Positions 8,433 to 16,155 of a stretch of 37,345 nucleotides of DNA are shown here, piece by piece (the first letter of the stretch is position 1; each line of letters begins with the position of its first letter). Under the pieces are notes generated by a model that worked only from the letters and a program-made list of their open reading frames with translations, did not search any database and was not told the DNA's origin. Both the position numbers and the translations under genes were made by a program. Location of the stretch: positions 1-37,345 of the forward strand of contig JAGAMB010000056.1 of NCBI GenBank assembly GCA_017624895.1. The letters run 5' to 3'. The DNA comes from Ruminococcus sp. Its GTDB lineage: Bacteria; Bacillota; Clostridia; Oscillospirales; Ruminococcaceae.

Positions 8433-9857
8433 ATGGGCGGTTTTTTTGGCGCAGCCACTAAAAACGATTGTATTACCGATGTTTTCTTCGGTACTGATTA
8501 CCATTCACACCTCGGTACACGCAGAGGCGGTATGACTGCCTACTCCGAGGATAACGGTTTTCAGCGTTCAATTCATAGTATTGAAAATTCGCCCTTCCGT
8601 ACAAAGTTCGAGGACGATGTTGTAAATATGAGAGGAAAGCTCTGTATCGGCTGTATCAGCGATACAGATCCTCAGCCAATTATGGTTCGCTCAAAGCTGG
8701 GGCTTTACGCTATCTGTTCAATCGGTATCATCAGAAATGCCGAGGAGCTTACAGAGGAGCTTTTACAGAACGGCTGTGCGAACTTCGAAACTATGAGCAG
8801 CGGAAATATCAACTCAGGCGATCTTATCGGTGCGCTTATTGCACAGAAGGATAATTTTGTTGAGGGAATCCGCTATGCACAGGAAAAAATAGAGGGAACA
8901 ATGTCCCTTATCATACTCACAAAGGACGGTATAATTGCTGCCCGTGACAGATACGGCAGACTTCCCGTTGTTATCGGAAAAAGATGGGACGGCTTCTGTC
9001 TGTCTACTGAGTCATTCGCTTTCCAGAAGTTAGGCTACGAAACCTACAAGGAGCTTGCAGCAGGGGAAATTGTTAAAATGACCTCAGACGGCATAGAAAC
9101 TCTTTCAGAGGGCGATCCCTCACAGATGAAGATGTGTACATTCCTGTGGACATACTACGGCTATCCAACAGCCTGCTATGAGGGTGTAAACGTTGAGGTT
9201 ATGCGTACCCGAAACGGTGAAATTATGGCGGAGAATGATATAGCTGCCGGCAGACTCCCGGACGTTGACTATGTATGCGGAGTTCCCGATTCCGGTACTC
9301 CTCATGCTATCGGATATGCCAACAGAAGCGGCATACCCTTTGCCCGTCCATTTATAAAGTATACTCCTACATGGCCAAGAAGCTTTATGCCTGCCAATCA
9401 GAGTATGAGAAATGTTGTTGCGAAAATGAAGCTTATCCCCGTTCATGAGCTTATTGACGGCAAGAAGCTCCTTTTCGTTGATGACAGTATCGTCCGCGGT
9501 ACACAGATGCGTGAAACGGTTGAATTTCTCTATGCCAACGGCGCTAAAGAGGTTCATATGCGTTCAGCCTGCCCGCCGATCATGTACAGCTGCAAATATC
9601 TTAACTTCTCAAGAAGCCATTCAGAGCTTGAGCTTATTGCCCGTCAGATAATTCACGAATATGAGGGCGAGGAGGGTGTTAAGTATCTTGCTGAATACAG
9701 CGATTCAAGCACAGAACGCGGCAGAAAGCTCCGTGACGAGATATGCCGCAGATTAAAGCTTACTTCCCTTGAATTCCAGACGCTCCCCGGCAAGGTAAAG
9801 GCTGTGGGACTTCCCGAATGTAATCTCTGCACTTACTGCTGGAGTGGTAAGGAATAA
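8433..9857 (+). CDS. purF: PurF-like amidophosphoribosyltransferase lacking the glutaminase cysteine
   Basis: A 474-residue protein. The C-terminal phosphoribosyltransferase half is intact: [20 protein letters not shown] near 289-308 and the PRPP loop VDDSIVRGT at about 349-357. Cysteines at 235 (MCTFLW), 387 (YSCKY), and 463/466/469 (ECNLCTYC) sit where Bacillus-type PurF binds its [4Fe-4S] cluster. The N-terminal half has the class II amidotransferase length, but it starts M-G-G-F-F-G where active enzymes start M-C-G-(I/V)-F-G, so the Cys nucleophile is Gly. The usual QHRGQ and NG glutamine-site motifs are also altered ([17 protein letters not shown]). It may use ammonia or a partner glutaminase, or it may be regulatory. 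It sits 2 nt after purC and 32 nt before purM. From memory, similar MGGFFG-type proteins occur in other Clostridia. Confidence 0.85.
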   Translation: MGGFFGAATKNDCITDVFFGTDYHSHLGTRRGGMTAYSEDNGFQRSIHSIENSPFRTKFEDDVVNMRGKLCIGCISDTDPQPIMVRSKLGLYAICSIGIIRNAEELTEELLQNGCANFETMSSGNINSGDLIGALIAQKDNFVEGIRYAQEKIEGTMSLIILTKDGIIAARDRYGRLPVVIGKRWDGFCLSTESFAFQKLGYETYKELAAGEIVKMTSDGIETLSEGDPSQMKMCTFLWTYYGYPTACYEGVNVEVMRTRNGEIMAENDIAAGRLPDVDYVCGVPDSGTPHAIGYANRSGIPFARPFIKYTPTWPRSFMPANQSMRNVVAKMKLIPVHELIDGKKLLFVDDSIVRGTQMRETVEFLYANGAKEVHMRSACPPIMYSCKYLNFSRSHSELELIARQIIHEYEGEEGVKYLAEYSDSSTERGRKLRDEICRRLKLTSLEFQTLPGKVKAVGLPECNLCTYCWSGKE

Positions 9858-9889
9858 GAGAACCCCATAAATTTAACTGGAGGATTATT

Positions 9890-10927
9890 ATGAATAACAG
9901 TTTTTCCGAAAGCTACAAAAAGGCAGGCGTTGACGTTACTGCCGGTTATAAGGCTGTTGAGCTTATGAAACAGCACATTGCAAGAACTACTCTCCCCGGC
10001 TGCATTTCAGGCATTGGCGGCTTCGGCGGTCTTTTCGAACTTGATATGACAGGTATTTCCAAGCCTGTACTTGTTTCAGGTACTGACGGTGTTGGTACAA
10101 AGATCAAGATTGCATTTGTTATGGACAAGCATGATACAGTTGGTATCGACTGCGTTGCTATGTGCGTAAACGATATCATCTGCTGCGGTGCAAAGCCACA
10201 GTTCTTCCTTGATTATATTGCCTGCGGAAAGAATATTCCCGAAAAGATTGCTGAGATTGTTTCAGGTGTTGCAGAGGGCTGTGTTCAGGCAGGCTGTGCG
10301 CTTATCGGCGGCGAAACTGCGGAGCATCCCGGACTTATGCCTGAGGATGAATACGACCTTGCAGGCTTCTCTGTAGGTGTTGTTGATAAGGATAAGATTC
10401 TAAAGCCTGATACACAGAAGGCAGGAGATGTTCTCATTGCTATCAAGTCCAGCGGTGTACACTCCAACGGTTTCTCTCTTGTAAGACGCGTATTTGACGT
10501 AAACGAGCAGAACCTCGCTATGCACTTTGACGATTTAGGTACAACTCTCGGTGAAACTCTCCTTACTCCCACACGTATTTACGTTAAGGCTATTATGAAC
10601 CTTATTGATACAGTAAATGTAAAGTCTGTTTCCCATATCACAGGCGGCGGATTTTATGAGAATATTCCACGTTCACTTCCAAAAAATCTTGCAGCTAAGA
10701 TCGAGCGCAACGCTGTACAGGTTCTTCCTATTTTCGACCTTATTGCAAGAAGCGGAAATATCCCTGAGCGTGATATGTTCAACACATTCAATATGGGTGT
10801 TGGTATGATTGCCTGCGTTGACAAGAATGACGCTGACAAGGCAATTGCAGCTCTCAAGGCAGCAGGTGAGGACGCATACGTTCTTGGCGAACTTGTTGAG
10901 TCAACAGAGGGTGTTATCATCTGCTAA
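9890..10927 (+). CDS. purM: AIR synthetase (phosphoribosylformylglycinamidine cyclo-ligase)
   Basis: A 345-residue protein of normal PurM length, with GGAGG before the [15 protein letters not shown] (near 64-75) is the signature ATP-site loop, and [11 protein letters not shown] (near 140-150) and [14 protein letters not shown] (near 184-197) are conserved PurM motifs. It closes FGAM to AIR using ATP. Its substrate supply needs FGAM synthase (purL/Q/S), which is not encoded in this window. The next gene starts 2 nt after the stop. Confidence 0.96.
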   Translation: MNNSFSESYKKAGVDVTAGYKAVELMKQHIARTTLPGCISGIGGFGGLFELDMTGISKPVLVSGTDGVGTKIKIAFVMDKHDTVGIDCVAMCVNDIICCGAKPQFFLDYIACGKNIPEKIAEIVSGVAEGCVQAGCALIGGETAEHPGLMPEDEYDLAGFSVGVVDKDKILKPDTQKAGDVLIAIKSSGVHSNGFSLVRRVFDVNEQNLAMHFDDLGTTLGETLLTPTRIYVKAIMNLIDTVNVKSVSHITGGGFYENIPRSLPKNLAAKIERNAVQVLPIFDLIARSGNIPERDMFNTFNMGVGMIACVDKNDADKAIAALKAAGEDAYVLGELVESTEGVIIC

Positions 10928-10928
10928 G

Positions 10929-11396
10929 ATGTATATTATTCTGATATCAGGTATCGTTTCTGCCCTGATCGGAGTTATCCTGATTATTATCGGGATAAAG
11001 CAGGGCAGCAAGCGTATATCATATGAGGATGGCTACATATCCGCAGACGCAGAGGTCGTACAGTTTGATAGCCGCAGATCGGTGCTGCTTATTGACTGGA
11101 TTCCCATAACAGCAAAGGAATACTCTCCTGTTATACGCTATCTGACAGACGGCGGAGTGTGGATAATGTCCCGGCTGCCGTATACTATGAAGATATCCTC
11201 AGAATATAAGGATTATAAACGCTGCCTTGACAACGGCTTGCCGCTGACGGTGCGATATAATCCCGATGATCCGAGAATATGTTATTACGGTTCAAAAAAA
11301 GGCTTCCGTATACGTGAAGCGATTTACAAATTTCTTGTGGGTGCATTGCTGATATTCATTGGCATAATGCTTATCCGCGGACACTTTTTAATATAG
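10929..11396 (+). CDS. Small two-helix membrane protein (DUF3592-like)
   Basis: A 155-residue protein starting one base after the purM stop. An N-terminal membrane helix (2-23, IILISGIVSALIGVILIIIG) and a C-terminal one (~134-151, FLVGALLIFIGIMLIRG) flank a ~100-residue beta-rich loop with SPVIRYLTDGG and GLPLTVRYNPDDPRICYYG. The V-x-Y-(N/D)-P-x-(D/N)-P pattern is the hallmark of the DUF3592 type. Function is unknown. Related topologies recur at 12523 and 14888. Confidence 0.65.
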   Translation: MYIILISGIVSALIGVILIIIGIKQGSKRISYEDGYISADAEVVQFDSRRSVLLIDWIPITAKEYSPVIRYLTDGGVWIMSRLPYTMKISSEYKDYKRCLDNGLPLTVRYNPDDPRICYYGSKKGFRIREAIYKFLVGALLIFIGIMLIRGHFLI

Positions 11397-11440
11397 GCAT
11401 CACCGCACAAGCCTGCCTGATGGCTTTGTACGGTATTGCC
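11396..11440. repeat. Imperfect inverted repeat abutting a stop codon
   Basis: GGCATCACCGCACAAGCC pairs with GGCTTTGTACGGTATTGCC across a short loop, forming a long imperfect hairpin that starts in the stop codon of the preceding gene. No T-run follows, so it is not an evident terminator; a small dispersed palindromic element is likely. Confidence 0.5.
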
Positions 11441-11468
11441 AATAATATCCTAAGAGGAGTGCAGGTAT

Positions 11469-12353
11469 ATGAAAAAAATTCTTACGGCAGCAGCAGCAGC
11501 GATTGTGACGGCTATAAGCGTTTCTTCTGTGCCTGCATTTTCAGCAGGTACGGCAATGGATTTCACAGGCGATGACCGTGTTGATGTCTTTGATCTTATA
11601 CGTGCGAGAGAAAACGGTCTTGAAGCTGAAAAGCTGGGACTTATGGCGGATTTTCTTCTCGGTGCGGGTGACGGCTTCAAGGATGAAGCAGGGGAGGATA
11701 TTCCCAACGATTTTACCATTGACGAAAGCTGTATCCTTGAACCGAAAGGCACGATACATACAGGCGATGGTACATATTACGGCGGCGGCTATGTAGGCGG
11801 CTGTGCAATGCTTGATCCCGTTTCAACAGATTACTGGATAGTGGCTATGAATCTTGCTGACTACAATGACGCCCAGCTTGCAGGCGCTTACCTTGAAGTT
11901 ACAGGAGAGCTTGGAACAATAAATATGCTTGTGACGGATCTGCTCCCTGAGGGTAAAAAAGGCGACCTTGACCTTTATGTAGACGCGTTCCCTCTTATTG
12001 CTCCTAAGGAAAAGGGCAGAGTTCCCGTGTCGTGGAAGATAGTTCCCCTTGATACGGCAGAAAATGCCCCTGTGTGCTATAAATGGAAAGAGGGTACAAC
12101 GGAATTCTGGTGCGGAGTACAGGTAAGAAATCACCGTTATCCCATAACAAAGCTTGAATATCTCAATGAAAACGGCGAATTTGTGGAAATAAAGCGCCGT
12201 CCCTACAATTATTTTGAGTCAATGGAAATGGGAAAAGGCCCCTTTACATTCAGAATTACTGACATTTACGGACAGGTGATAGTAGACGAAAACATTCCGC
12301 TGTCTACCGATGATACGGAAATAATACAGGGACACGTTCAGTTTCCAAAGTAA
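11469..12353 (+). CDS. Secreted bacterial expansin with an N-terminal dockerin-like segment
   Basis: A 294-residue protein. Signal peptide at 1-~27. Residues 31-~70 carry one dockerin-type calcium loop (DFTGDDRVDVFDLIRAREN) and a second helix (LGLMADFLLG) with no second calcium loop. Residues ~95-195 match the expansin D1 double-psi barrel: GDGTYYGGG, GGCAMLDP, a Leu-Ala-Gly-x-Tyr-Leu-Glu-Val run, and VTDLLPEG with the essential Asp (D157). Residues ~200-294 match D2 (CBM63): WCGVQVRNHRYPI, Y246, and the GHVQFP ending. The pattern closely follows Bacillus EXLX1 as I remember it; of the three aromatic binding residues W214 and Y246 are kept and one Trp is Phe (F213). Expansins loosen cellulose-containing walls without hydrolysis. 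Its place within purine genes is unexpected. AGAGGAG lies before the ATG. Confidence 0.9.
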   Translation: MKKILTAAAAAIVTAISVSSVPAFSAGTAMDFTGDDRVDVFDLIRARENGLEAEKLGLMADFLLGAGDGFKDEAGEDIPNDFTIDESCILEPKGTIHTGDGTYYGGGYVGGCAMLDPVSTDYWIVAMNLADYNDAQLAGAYLEVTGELGTINMLVTDLLPEGKKGDLDLYVDAFPLIAPKEKGRVPVSWKIVPLDTAENAPVCYKWKEGTTEFWCGVQVRNHRYPITKLEYLNENGEFVEIKRRPYNYFESMEMGKGPFTFRITDIYGQVIVDENIPLSTDDTEIIQGHVQFPK

Positions 12354-12359
12354 TGACAA

Positions 12360-12520
12360 ATTGCTCCATCAACTAATTCTTGAAGAATTATATGAAGCTT
12401 GGGGAGCAAAAGTCAAGGAAGAAAGCCGCAGTAATACTTGATGTATTGCAAGGTTTTCTGACGCAGAATTTTGCTTTTCAAGCAAAATAGAAAATTCAAG
12501 AATTGGTTGGTGGAGCAATC
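12360..12520. repeat. Dispersed MITE-like repeat, copy D (complete, inverted)
   Basis: 161 bp bounded by ATTGCTCC and GGAGCAAT. The terminal inverted repeats extend about 25 bp with two mismatches (ATTGCTCCATCAACTAATTC against ATTGCTCCACCAACCAATTC). Inside, AATAC/GTATT (12433-12447) forms the family hairpin and CTGACGCAG is the reverse of the family core CTGCGTCAG. A second hairpin, ATTTTGCTT/AAGCAAAAT, lies at 12469-12489. It ends 2 nt before the next gene's ATG. Confidence 0.85.
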
Positions 12521-12522
12521 AT

Positions 12523-12996
12523 ATGAAGGTTGAAAAGGCTGATTATATATGGGCGGTATTGTCGTTCATAGCGGTGGGAGTTACATTTCACTTCGGGTAT
12601 CTCCTTTACGGCTTGCTGGGAATATATGCCGCAATGGTTCTGCTTTTCGTTTATCACATCTATAGGATAAAAAAGCGCATTGCCAATACAGAAGCGGCAT
12701 ACGGAAAAATTACAGGCTACCGCACAGAAAAGACTTCCCGTGAATATTATTACCCTATAGTGGAGTATGAAACGGCTGAAGATGAGCTTATAAGCGCCGT
12801 ATACACATATCCCGACAAGAAAAAAAGGTATGAGATCGGAGATGAGGAGCTTATACGCTATGATACTAACGATAGTCTTTTCTTTTATTTTGCAAATCGT
12901 GAAAGAGAGCTTACGGAAATTTACTACAGAAGTATATTTTTTGGCGGAATAGCGGCGGCAGTTCTTGTTGTGATCATTATTGCCCTGAGTATATAA
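12523..12996 (+). CDS. Small membrane protein (DUF3592-like topology)
   Basis: A 157-residue protein with two N-terminal helices (~8-25 and 29-48), a soluble middle (~50-130; TEAAYGKITGYRTEKTSREY, YYPIVEYETAEDELIS, and a YEIGDEELIRYDTND stretch where DUF3592 proteins have their conserved Pro/Asp loop), and a C-terminal helix (~138-156). Family assignment is tentative. The ATG begins 2 nt after repeat copy D, so the GGTGGAG just upstream that can serve as ribosome site belongs to the repeat. purN follows 47 nt later. Confidence 0.6.
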   Translation: MKVEKADYIWAVLSFIAVGVTFHFGYLLYGLLGIYAAMVLLFVYHIYRIKKRIANTEAAYGKITGYRTEKTSREYYYPIVEYETAEDELISAVYTYPDKKKRYEIGDEELIRYDTNDSLFFYFANRERELTEIYYRSIFFGGIAAAVLVVIIIALSI

Positions 12997-13043
12997 GGGA
13001 GGGACTTCTGAGACTTCCCATAATAGTAGAAGGAGAGATACCA

Positions 13044-13670
13044 ATGAAAAATATAGTTGTTCTCGTTTCGGGCGGCGGTACTAATTTACAGGCTCTTATT
13101 GATGCTGAAAAGGCAGGGGATATTCTGGGCGGAAAAATCACCTGCGTTATATCATCAAATTCCTCAGCATATGCTCTTGAAAGAGCGAAAAACAACGGTA
13201 TATCCACAAGAGTGATCCCAAGACGGGATTATTCCGACTCAAAAGCCTACAGTATTGCTGTCCTTAATGCCCTTGATGAGGAGCAGGCGGATCTTGTTGT
13301 GCTGGCAGGCTTTATGACTATTCTTGACGAGTGCGTCACAAGCAGATACGCTTACAAGATAATCAACGTTCACCCAGCACTTATCCCATCATTCTGCGGA
13401 GAGGGCTATTACGGACTTAAAGTTCACGAAGCGGCTCTCGGTTACGGAGTAAAGGTAAGCGGCGCAACAATTCATTTTGTAAATGAGGAAGCCGACGCAG
13501 GAGCAATTATCCTGCAAGGTGTAGTGAATGTTGAAAAGGACGATACACCCGAAATTCTCCAGAAGCGTATTATGGAGAATGTGGAGTGGAAGCTTCTCCC
13601 TAAGGCAGTTTCACTTTTCTGTCAGGATAAAATTGAAATTGTTGACGGCAGAGCTTACGTCAAGGAGTAA
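13044..13670 (+). CDS. purN: Phosphoribosylglycinamide formyltransferase
   Basis: A 208-residue protein preceded by AAGGAGAG. VLVSGGGTNLQALIDA (5-20) binds GAR phosphate. INVHPALIPSF (near 106-116) holds the catalytic Asn-x-His, and VSGATIHFVNEEADAG (near 136-151) holds the catalytic Asp. It uses 10-formyl-THF to make FGAR. The last ~33 codons are duplicated at 14797-14895. The final codons contain AAGGAG, the ribosome site for the GTG-start gene that follows. Confidence 0.95.
   Translation: MKNIVVLVSGGGTNLQALIDAEKAGDILGGKITCVISSNSSAYALERAKNNGISTRVIPRRDYSDSKAYSIAVLNALDEEQADLVVLAGFMTILDECVTSRYAYKIINVHPALIPSFCGEGYYGLKVHEAALGYGVKVSGATIHFVNEEADAGAIILQGVVNVEKDDTPEILQKRIMENVEWKLLPKAVSLFCQDKIEIVDGRAYVKE
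13572..13670 (+). repeat. 99-bp direct repeat, copy 1 (3' end of purN)
   Basis: This matches 14797-14895 with about 13 mismatches in 99 positions by eye, mostly at third codon positions. The two copies flank two genes unrelated to purine synthesis. Confidence 0.9.
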
Positions 13671-13673
13671 GCC

Positions 13674-14237
13674 GTGAAGCTATCGGCTATTACGGAGAAT
13701 CAGCGTATACAAAAGCTTTTTTTAAGCTTTATGATGTATGCTTTTCTCGGTTGGTTTTATGAAGTTTTTCTTGAAGTCGTAGTCTATCGCTGGGGATATT
13801 CCGACAGGGGAGTTCTTTTCGGACCATATTGTCCTGTATACGGAGTAGGAGCAATTCTTTTCCTCGGTGCATTTCGACCGCTTATGAAGAAAAAAGAGCC
13901 TGACTGGTTCAGATTTTATGTGAAGCCGATTATCATATTTCTCGGCTGTATGGCAATTGCTACCACGGTGGAACTTCTTGCAAGCTATATGCTGGAATAT
14001 TTCACGGGAGCATGGCCGTGGCAGACATATGCGGATTATGAAATAAACTTTCAGGCGAGAATTGCACTCAGCCCGTCAGTGCGTTTCGGACTGGGCGGAT
14101 TACTTTTCCTCTATATAGTTCAGCCGTTTTATGATTGGCTGTTTTCAAAGGCAAAGGAAAAAACGCTGAATATAATTACAGCGTGTGTTGCATTAATAGT
14201 CTTATGTGACTGTATATACACATTTATTATCAAGTAA
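13674..14237 (+). CDS. Putative ABC-transporter permease-like membrane protein (CmpB/type IV family)
   Basis: A 187-residue polytopic protein. The GTG start at 13674 is supported by AAGGAG overlapping the purN stop. Four to five hydrophobic segments lie at about 15-35, 55-68, 82-105, 137-155 and 164-182. SFMMYAFLGWFYEV at the start, RGVLFGPYCPVYGVGA (~45-60) and the WPWQTYADYEINFQARIALS loop are typical of proteins annotated as putative ABC-transporter type IV (PF06541-like). No ATPase partner is adjacent and the substrate is unknown. It lies between the two purN 3'-end copies, so it may have arrived with that insertion. Confidence 0.7.
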   Translation: MKLSAITENQRIQKLFLSFMMYAFLGWFYEVFLEVVVYRWGYSDRGVLFGPYCPVYGVGAILFLGAFRPLMKKKEPDWFRFYVKPIIIFLGCMAIATTVELLASYMLEYFTGAWPWQTYADYEINFQARIALSPSVRFGLGGLLFLYIVQPFYDWLFSKAKEKTLNIITACVALIVLCDCIYTFIIK

Positions 14238-14266
14238 GGAGCAGTTAAACAGGCTTATATAAAGTA

Positions 14267-14761
14267 ATGATTACAGATATTTTTGATAATTCATACGGTT
14301 TTGAGGGGAAGATTTATTCTGAGATTTTCAAAACCGATATGGCGGTAATGATAGACCGCAAAATATGTCTTGATTATGTTATGCAGTGCGTGGACGAATT
14401 TAACTCCCTTGACAGCGAGGTTGTTGGAACTATTTGCAGTGCTGCTAAGGCTTATTGTCTGGAATTTTTGGAGGAAACAGGCGGAGATTTTTACGGTAAA
14501 ATGAAAATTTCTGTTACTCCCGAAACTGCCCCCCTTGAAATGCTGAAATGCTTTAAGCCGACTGTACTTATAGTAAAAAAGCCTGAAGATGAAGAAAGTA
14601 TCTGCTATCAGCTTGAATGTCGGACTGACTGGGAAATAGAACACAGTATGGAAATTGTCATATTCAATGGCAATGCCGTGTATCTTGGTGTGTTCGGAGG
14701 TCATTCACCATGGCGTGAATTCAATCCTGATGACAAATTTAATTATATAAATAAAGTATGA
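14267..14761 (+). CDS. Hypothetical soluble protein
   Basis: A 164-residue acidic protein with no signal peptide or membrane segment. The C-terminal pattern CRTDWEIEHSMEIVIFNG followed by YLGVFGG resembles the ending of several uncharacterised families (DUF6985-like is a guess) that pair with polymorphic-toxin immunity or stress genes. AAGGAG lies about 30 nt upstream of the ATG, further than usual, so translation may be weak. It is inside the segment flanked by the purN duplicates. Confidence 0.5.
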   Translation: MITDIFDNSYGFEGKIYSEIFKTDMAVMIDRKICLDYVMQCVDEFNSLDSEVVGTICSAAKAYCLEFLEETGGDFYGKMKISVTPETAPLEMLKCFKPTVLIVKKPEDEESICYQLECRTDWEIEHSMEIVIFNGNAVYLGVFGGHSPWREFNPDDKFNYINKV

Positions 14762-14775
14762 CGGAGTAAATTATC

Positions 14776-14895
14776 ATGGTTAAACTTGATTTAGCAATGG
14801 AAAATGTGGAATGGAAGCTTCTCCCTAAGGCTGTATCACTTTTCTGTCAGGATAAAATTGAAATTATTGACGGTAAGGCTTATGTAAATGAATGA
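14776..14895 (+). pseudogene. Truncated duplicate of the purN 3' end
   Basis: A 39-codon reading frame. Its first 7 codons are unrelated; the next 32 match the purN C-terminus (MENVEWKLLPKAVSLFCQDK onward) with only Val to Ile, Arg to Lys and Lys to Asn changes, other differences being synonymous. It lacks the catalytic Asn, His and Asp, so it cannot be an active transformylase. ACGGAG precedes its ATG and its stop overlaps the start at 14888 (ATGAATGA), so it may still be translated as a leader for the next gene. Confidence 0.85.
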
Positions 14896-15268
14896 CGAAA
14901 AGAAAAAGAATAGAGTATTTAAGGCGGTTGGAGTATTTTTTGCTCTTGTTGGAATAATTTTTATAATATTAAGTATTTTTTATGTTGCCGCATATGACAG
15001 GGTTGAGGGCGAGATTAATGTTACTAAAAGAAATGGCGGAAAAAGAGCCAGCATCACATATGAATATGACGGCATAACTTATGAGGATAAGGTATTGTCA
15101 AGCTACAATGCCTTTACAATGAAAACAGGGAAAATGTGTACTGTTTATGTCAGCCCGGATAAGCCCGATAAGCCTAAGGCGACAAATTTCGGAATAGGCA
15201 TAATTACAGCATTGCTCGGAATTACTGCTTTCAGGGCAGCTGATTCGAAATCTGAAAAAGATTTATAA
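14888..15268 (+). CDS. Small membrane protein (DUF3592 family)
   Basis: A 126-residue protein with an N-terminal helix (~12-34, AVGVFFALVGIIFIILSIFY), a beta-rich loop with ITYEYDGITYEDKV and CTVYVSPDKPDKPKA (the conserved Pro/Asp motif of DUF3592 proteins), and a C-terminal helix (~102-117). Function is unknown. The start overlaps the stop of the purN remnant by 8 nt, suggesting that in an ancestral arrangement this gene directly followed purN. Confidence 0.7.
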   Translation: MNDEKKKNRVFKAVGVFFALVGIIFIILSIFYVAAYDRVEGEINVTKRNGGKRASITYEYDGITYEDKVLSSYNAFTMKTGKMCTVYVSPDKPDKPKATNFGIGIITALLGITAFRAADSKSEKDL

Positions 15269-15312
15269 AGGAAACTCTTAAAAATTTTAATTTCGGAAAG
15301 GATGTTATTACT

Positions 15313-16035
15313 ATGAATACAATCGCATTTGAAAAGGAACTTACAACGCTTCCTTACCACGGCAGAGGAATTATGCTTGGTAAGTCTGCTGACGGAAAGA
15401 AAGCAGTTATCGCTTATTTCATTATGGGCAGAAGCGAAAACAGCCGCAACCGTGTATTTGTTGAGGAGGGCAAGGGTATCAGAACTCAGGCTTTTGATCC
15501 TTCAAAAATGACTGATCCCCACCTTATCATTTACGCTCCTGTTCGTGTTCTCGGCAACAAGACTATTGTTACAAACGGCGACCAGACAGATACAATATAT
15601 GATCTTATGGACAAACAGATGACTTTTGAGCAGGCTCTCCGCACACGCGAATTTGAGGACGACGCTCCCAACTACACACCTCGTATTTCAGGCATTATCC
15701 GTTTTGAGGAAGGCGGTTTCAACTATGCTATGTCTATTCTCAAAAGCGACAACGGCAATGCTGACTGCTGTATCAGAAATACTTACGCTTACAGCAATCC
15801 CGAAAACGGCGTAGGCAGATTTATTCACACATATGCGCGTGACGAGGAAAACGGCAGACTCCCAAGCTTTGAGGGCGAGCCTAAGAAGGTTGCACTCCCT
15901 GACCTTGATATTGACGCATTTACAAATCTTGTATGGGAAAATCTCAATGAGGATAACAAGGTTTCTCTCTTTGTACGCTATATAAATCTTGAGGATGATT
16001 CTGTTGAAACAAGAATAATCAATAAGAATAAGTAA
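15313..16035 (+). CDS. purO: IMP cyclohydrolase, PurO type
   Basis: A 240-residue protein resembling the archaeal PurO family (PF07826) rather than the MGS-like cyclohydrolase domain of PurH: IAYFIMGRSENSRNRVF (~34-50) corresponds to the Y-x-x-x-x-R-S..NR stretch of PurO, and APVRVLGNKTIVTNGDQTD (~78-96) to its IVR..VSNG..TD stretch. It closes FAICAR to IMP, the last de novo step. GGAAAGG precedes the ATG. It is next to the stand-alone AICAR transformylase, which lacks a cyclohydrolase domain, so the pair replaces bifunctional PurH. Confidence 0.85.
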   Translation: MNTIAFEKELTTLPYHGRGIMLGKSADGKKAVIAYFIMGRSENSRNRVFVEEGKGIRTQAFDPSKMTDPHLIIYAPVRVLGNKTIVTNGDQTDTIYDLMDKQMTFEQALRTREFEDDAPNYTPRISGIIRFEEGGFNYAMSILKSDNGNADCCIRNTYAYSNPENGVGRFIHTYARDEENGRLPSFEGEPKKVALPDLDIDAFTNLVWENLNEDNKVSLFVRYINLEDDSVETRIINKNK

Positions 16036-16155
16036 AGATAAATCAGGGCGTTATGACGTCAAGAAAACCAACAACAAATTGCCCCTACAAAATAAAATCC
16101 CAGATGTGTAATTACGCATTAAGAATTATGAATTATAAATAAGGAGGACATTATT

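Noticed and set aside
7849-8433. Minus-strand frame opposite purC
   Set aside because: purC is unambiguous on the plus strand; the frame is a shadow produced by codon bias.
12496-13044. Minus-strand frame (182 codons) opposite the membrane-protein gene
   Set aside because: Starts within the repeat and purN ribosome site region, without Shine-Dalgarno sequence or family features.
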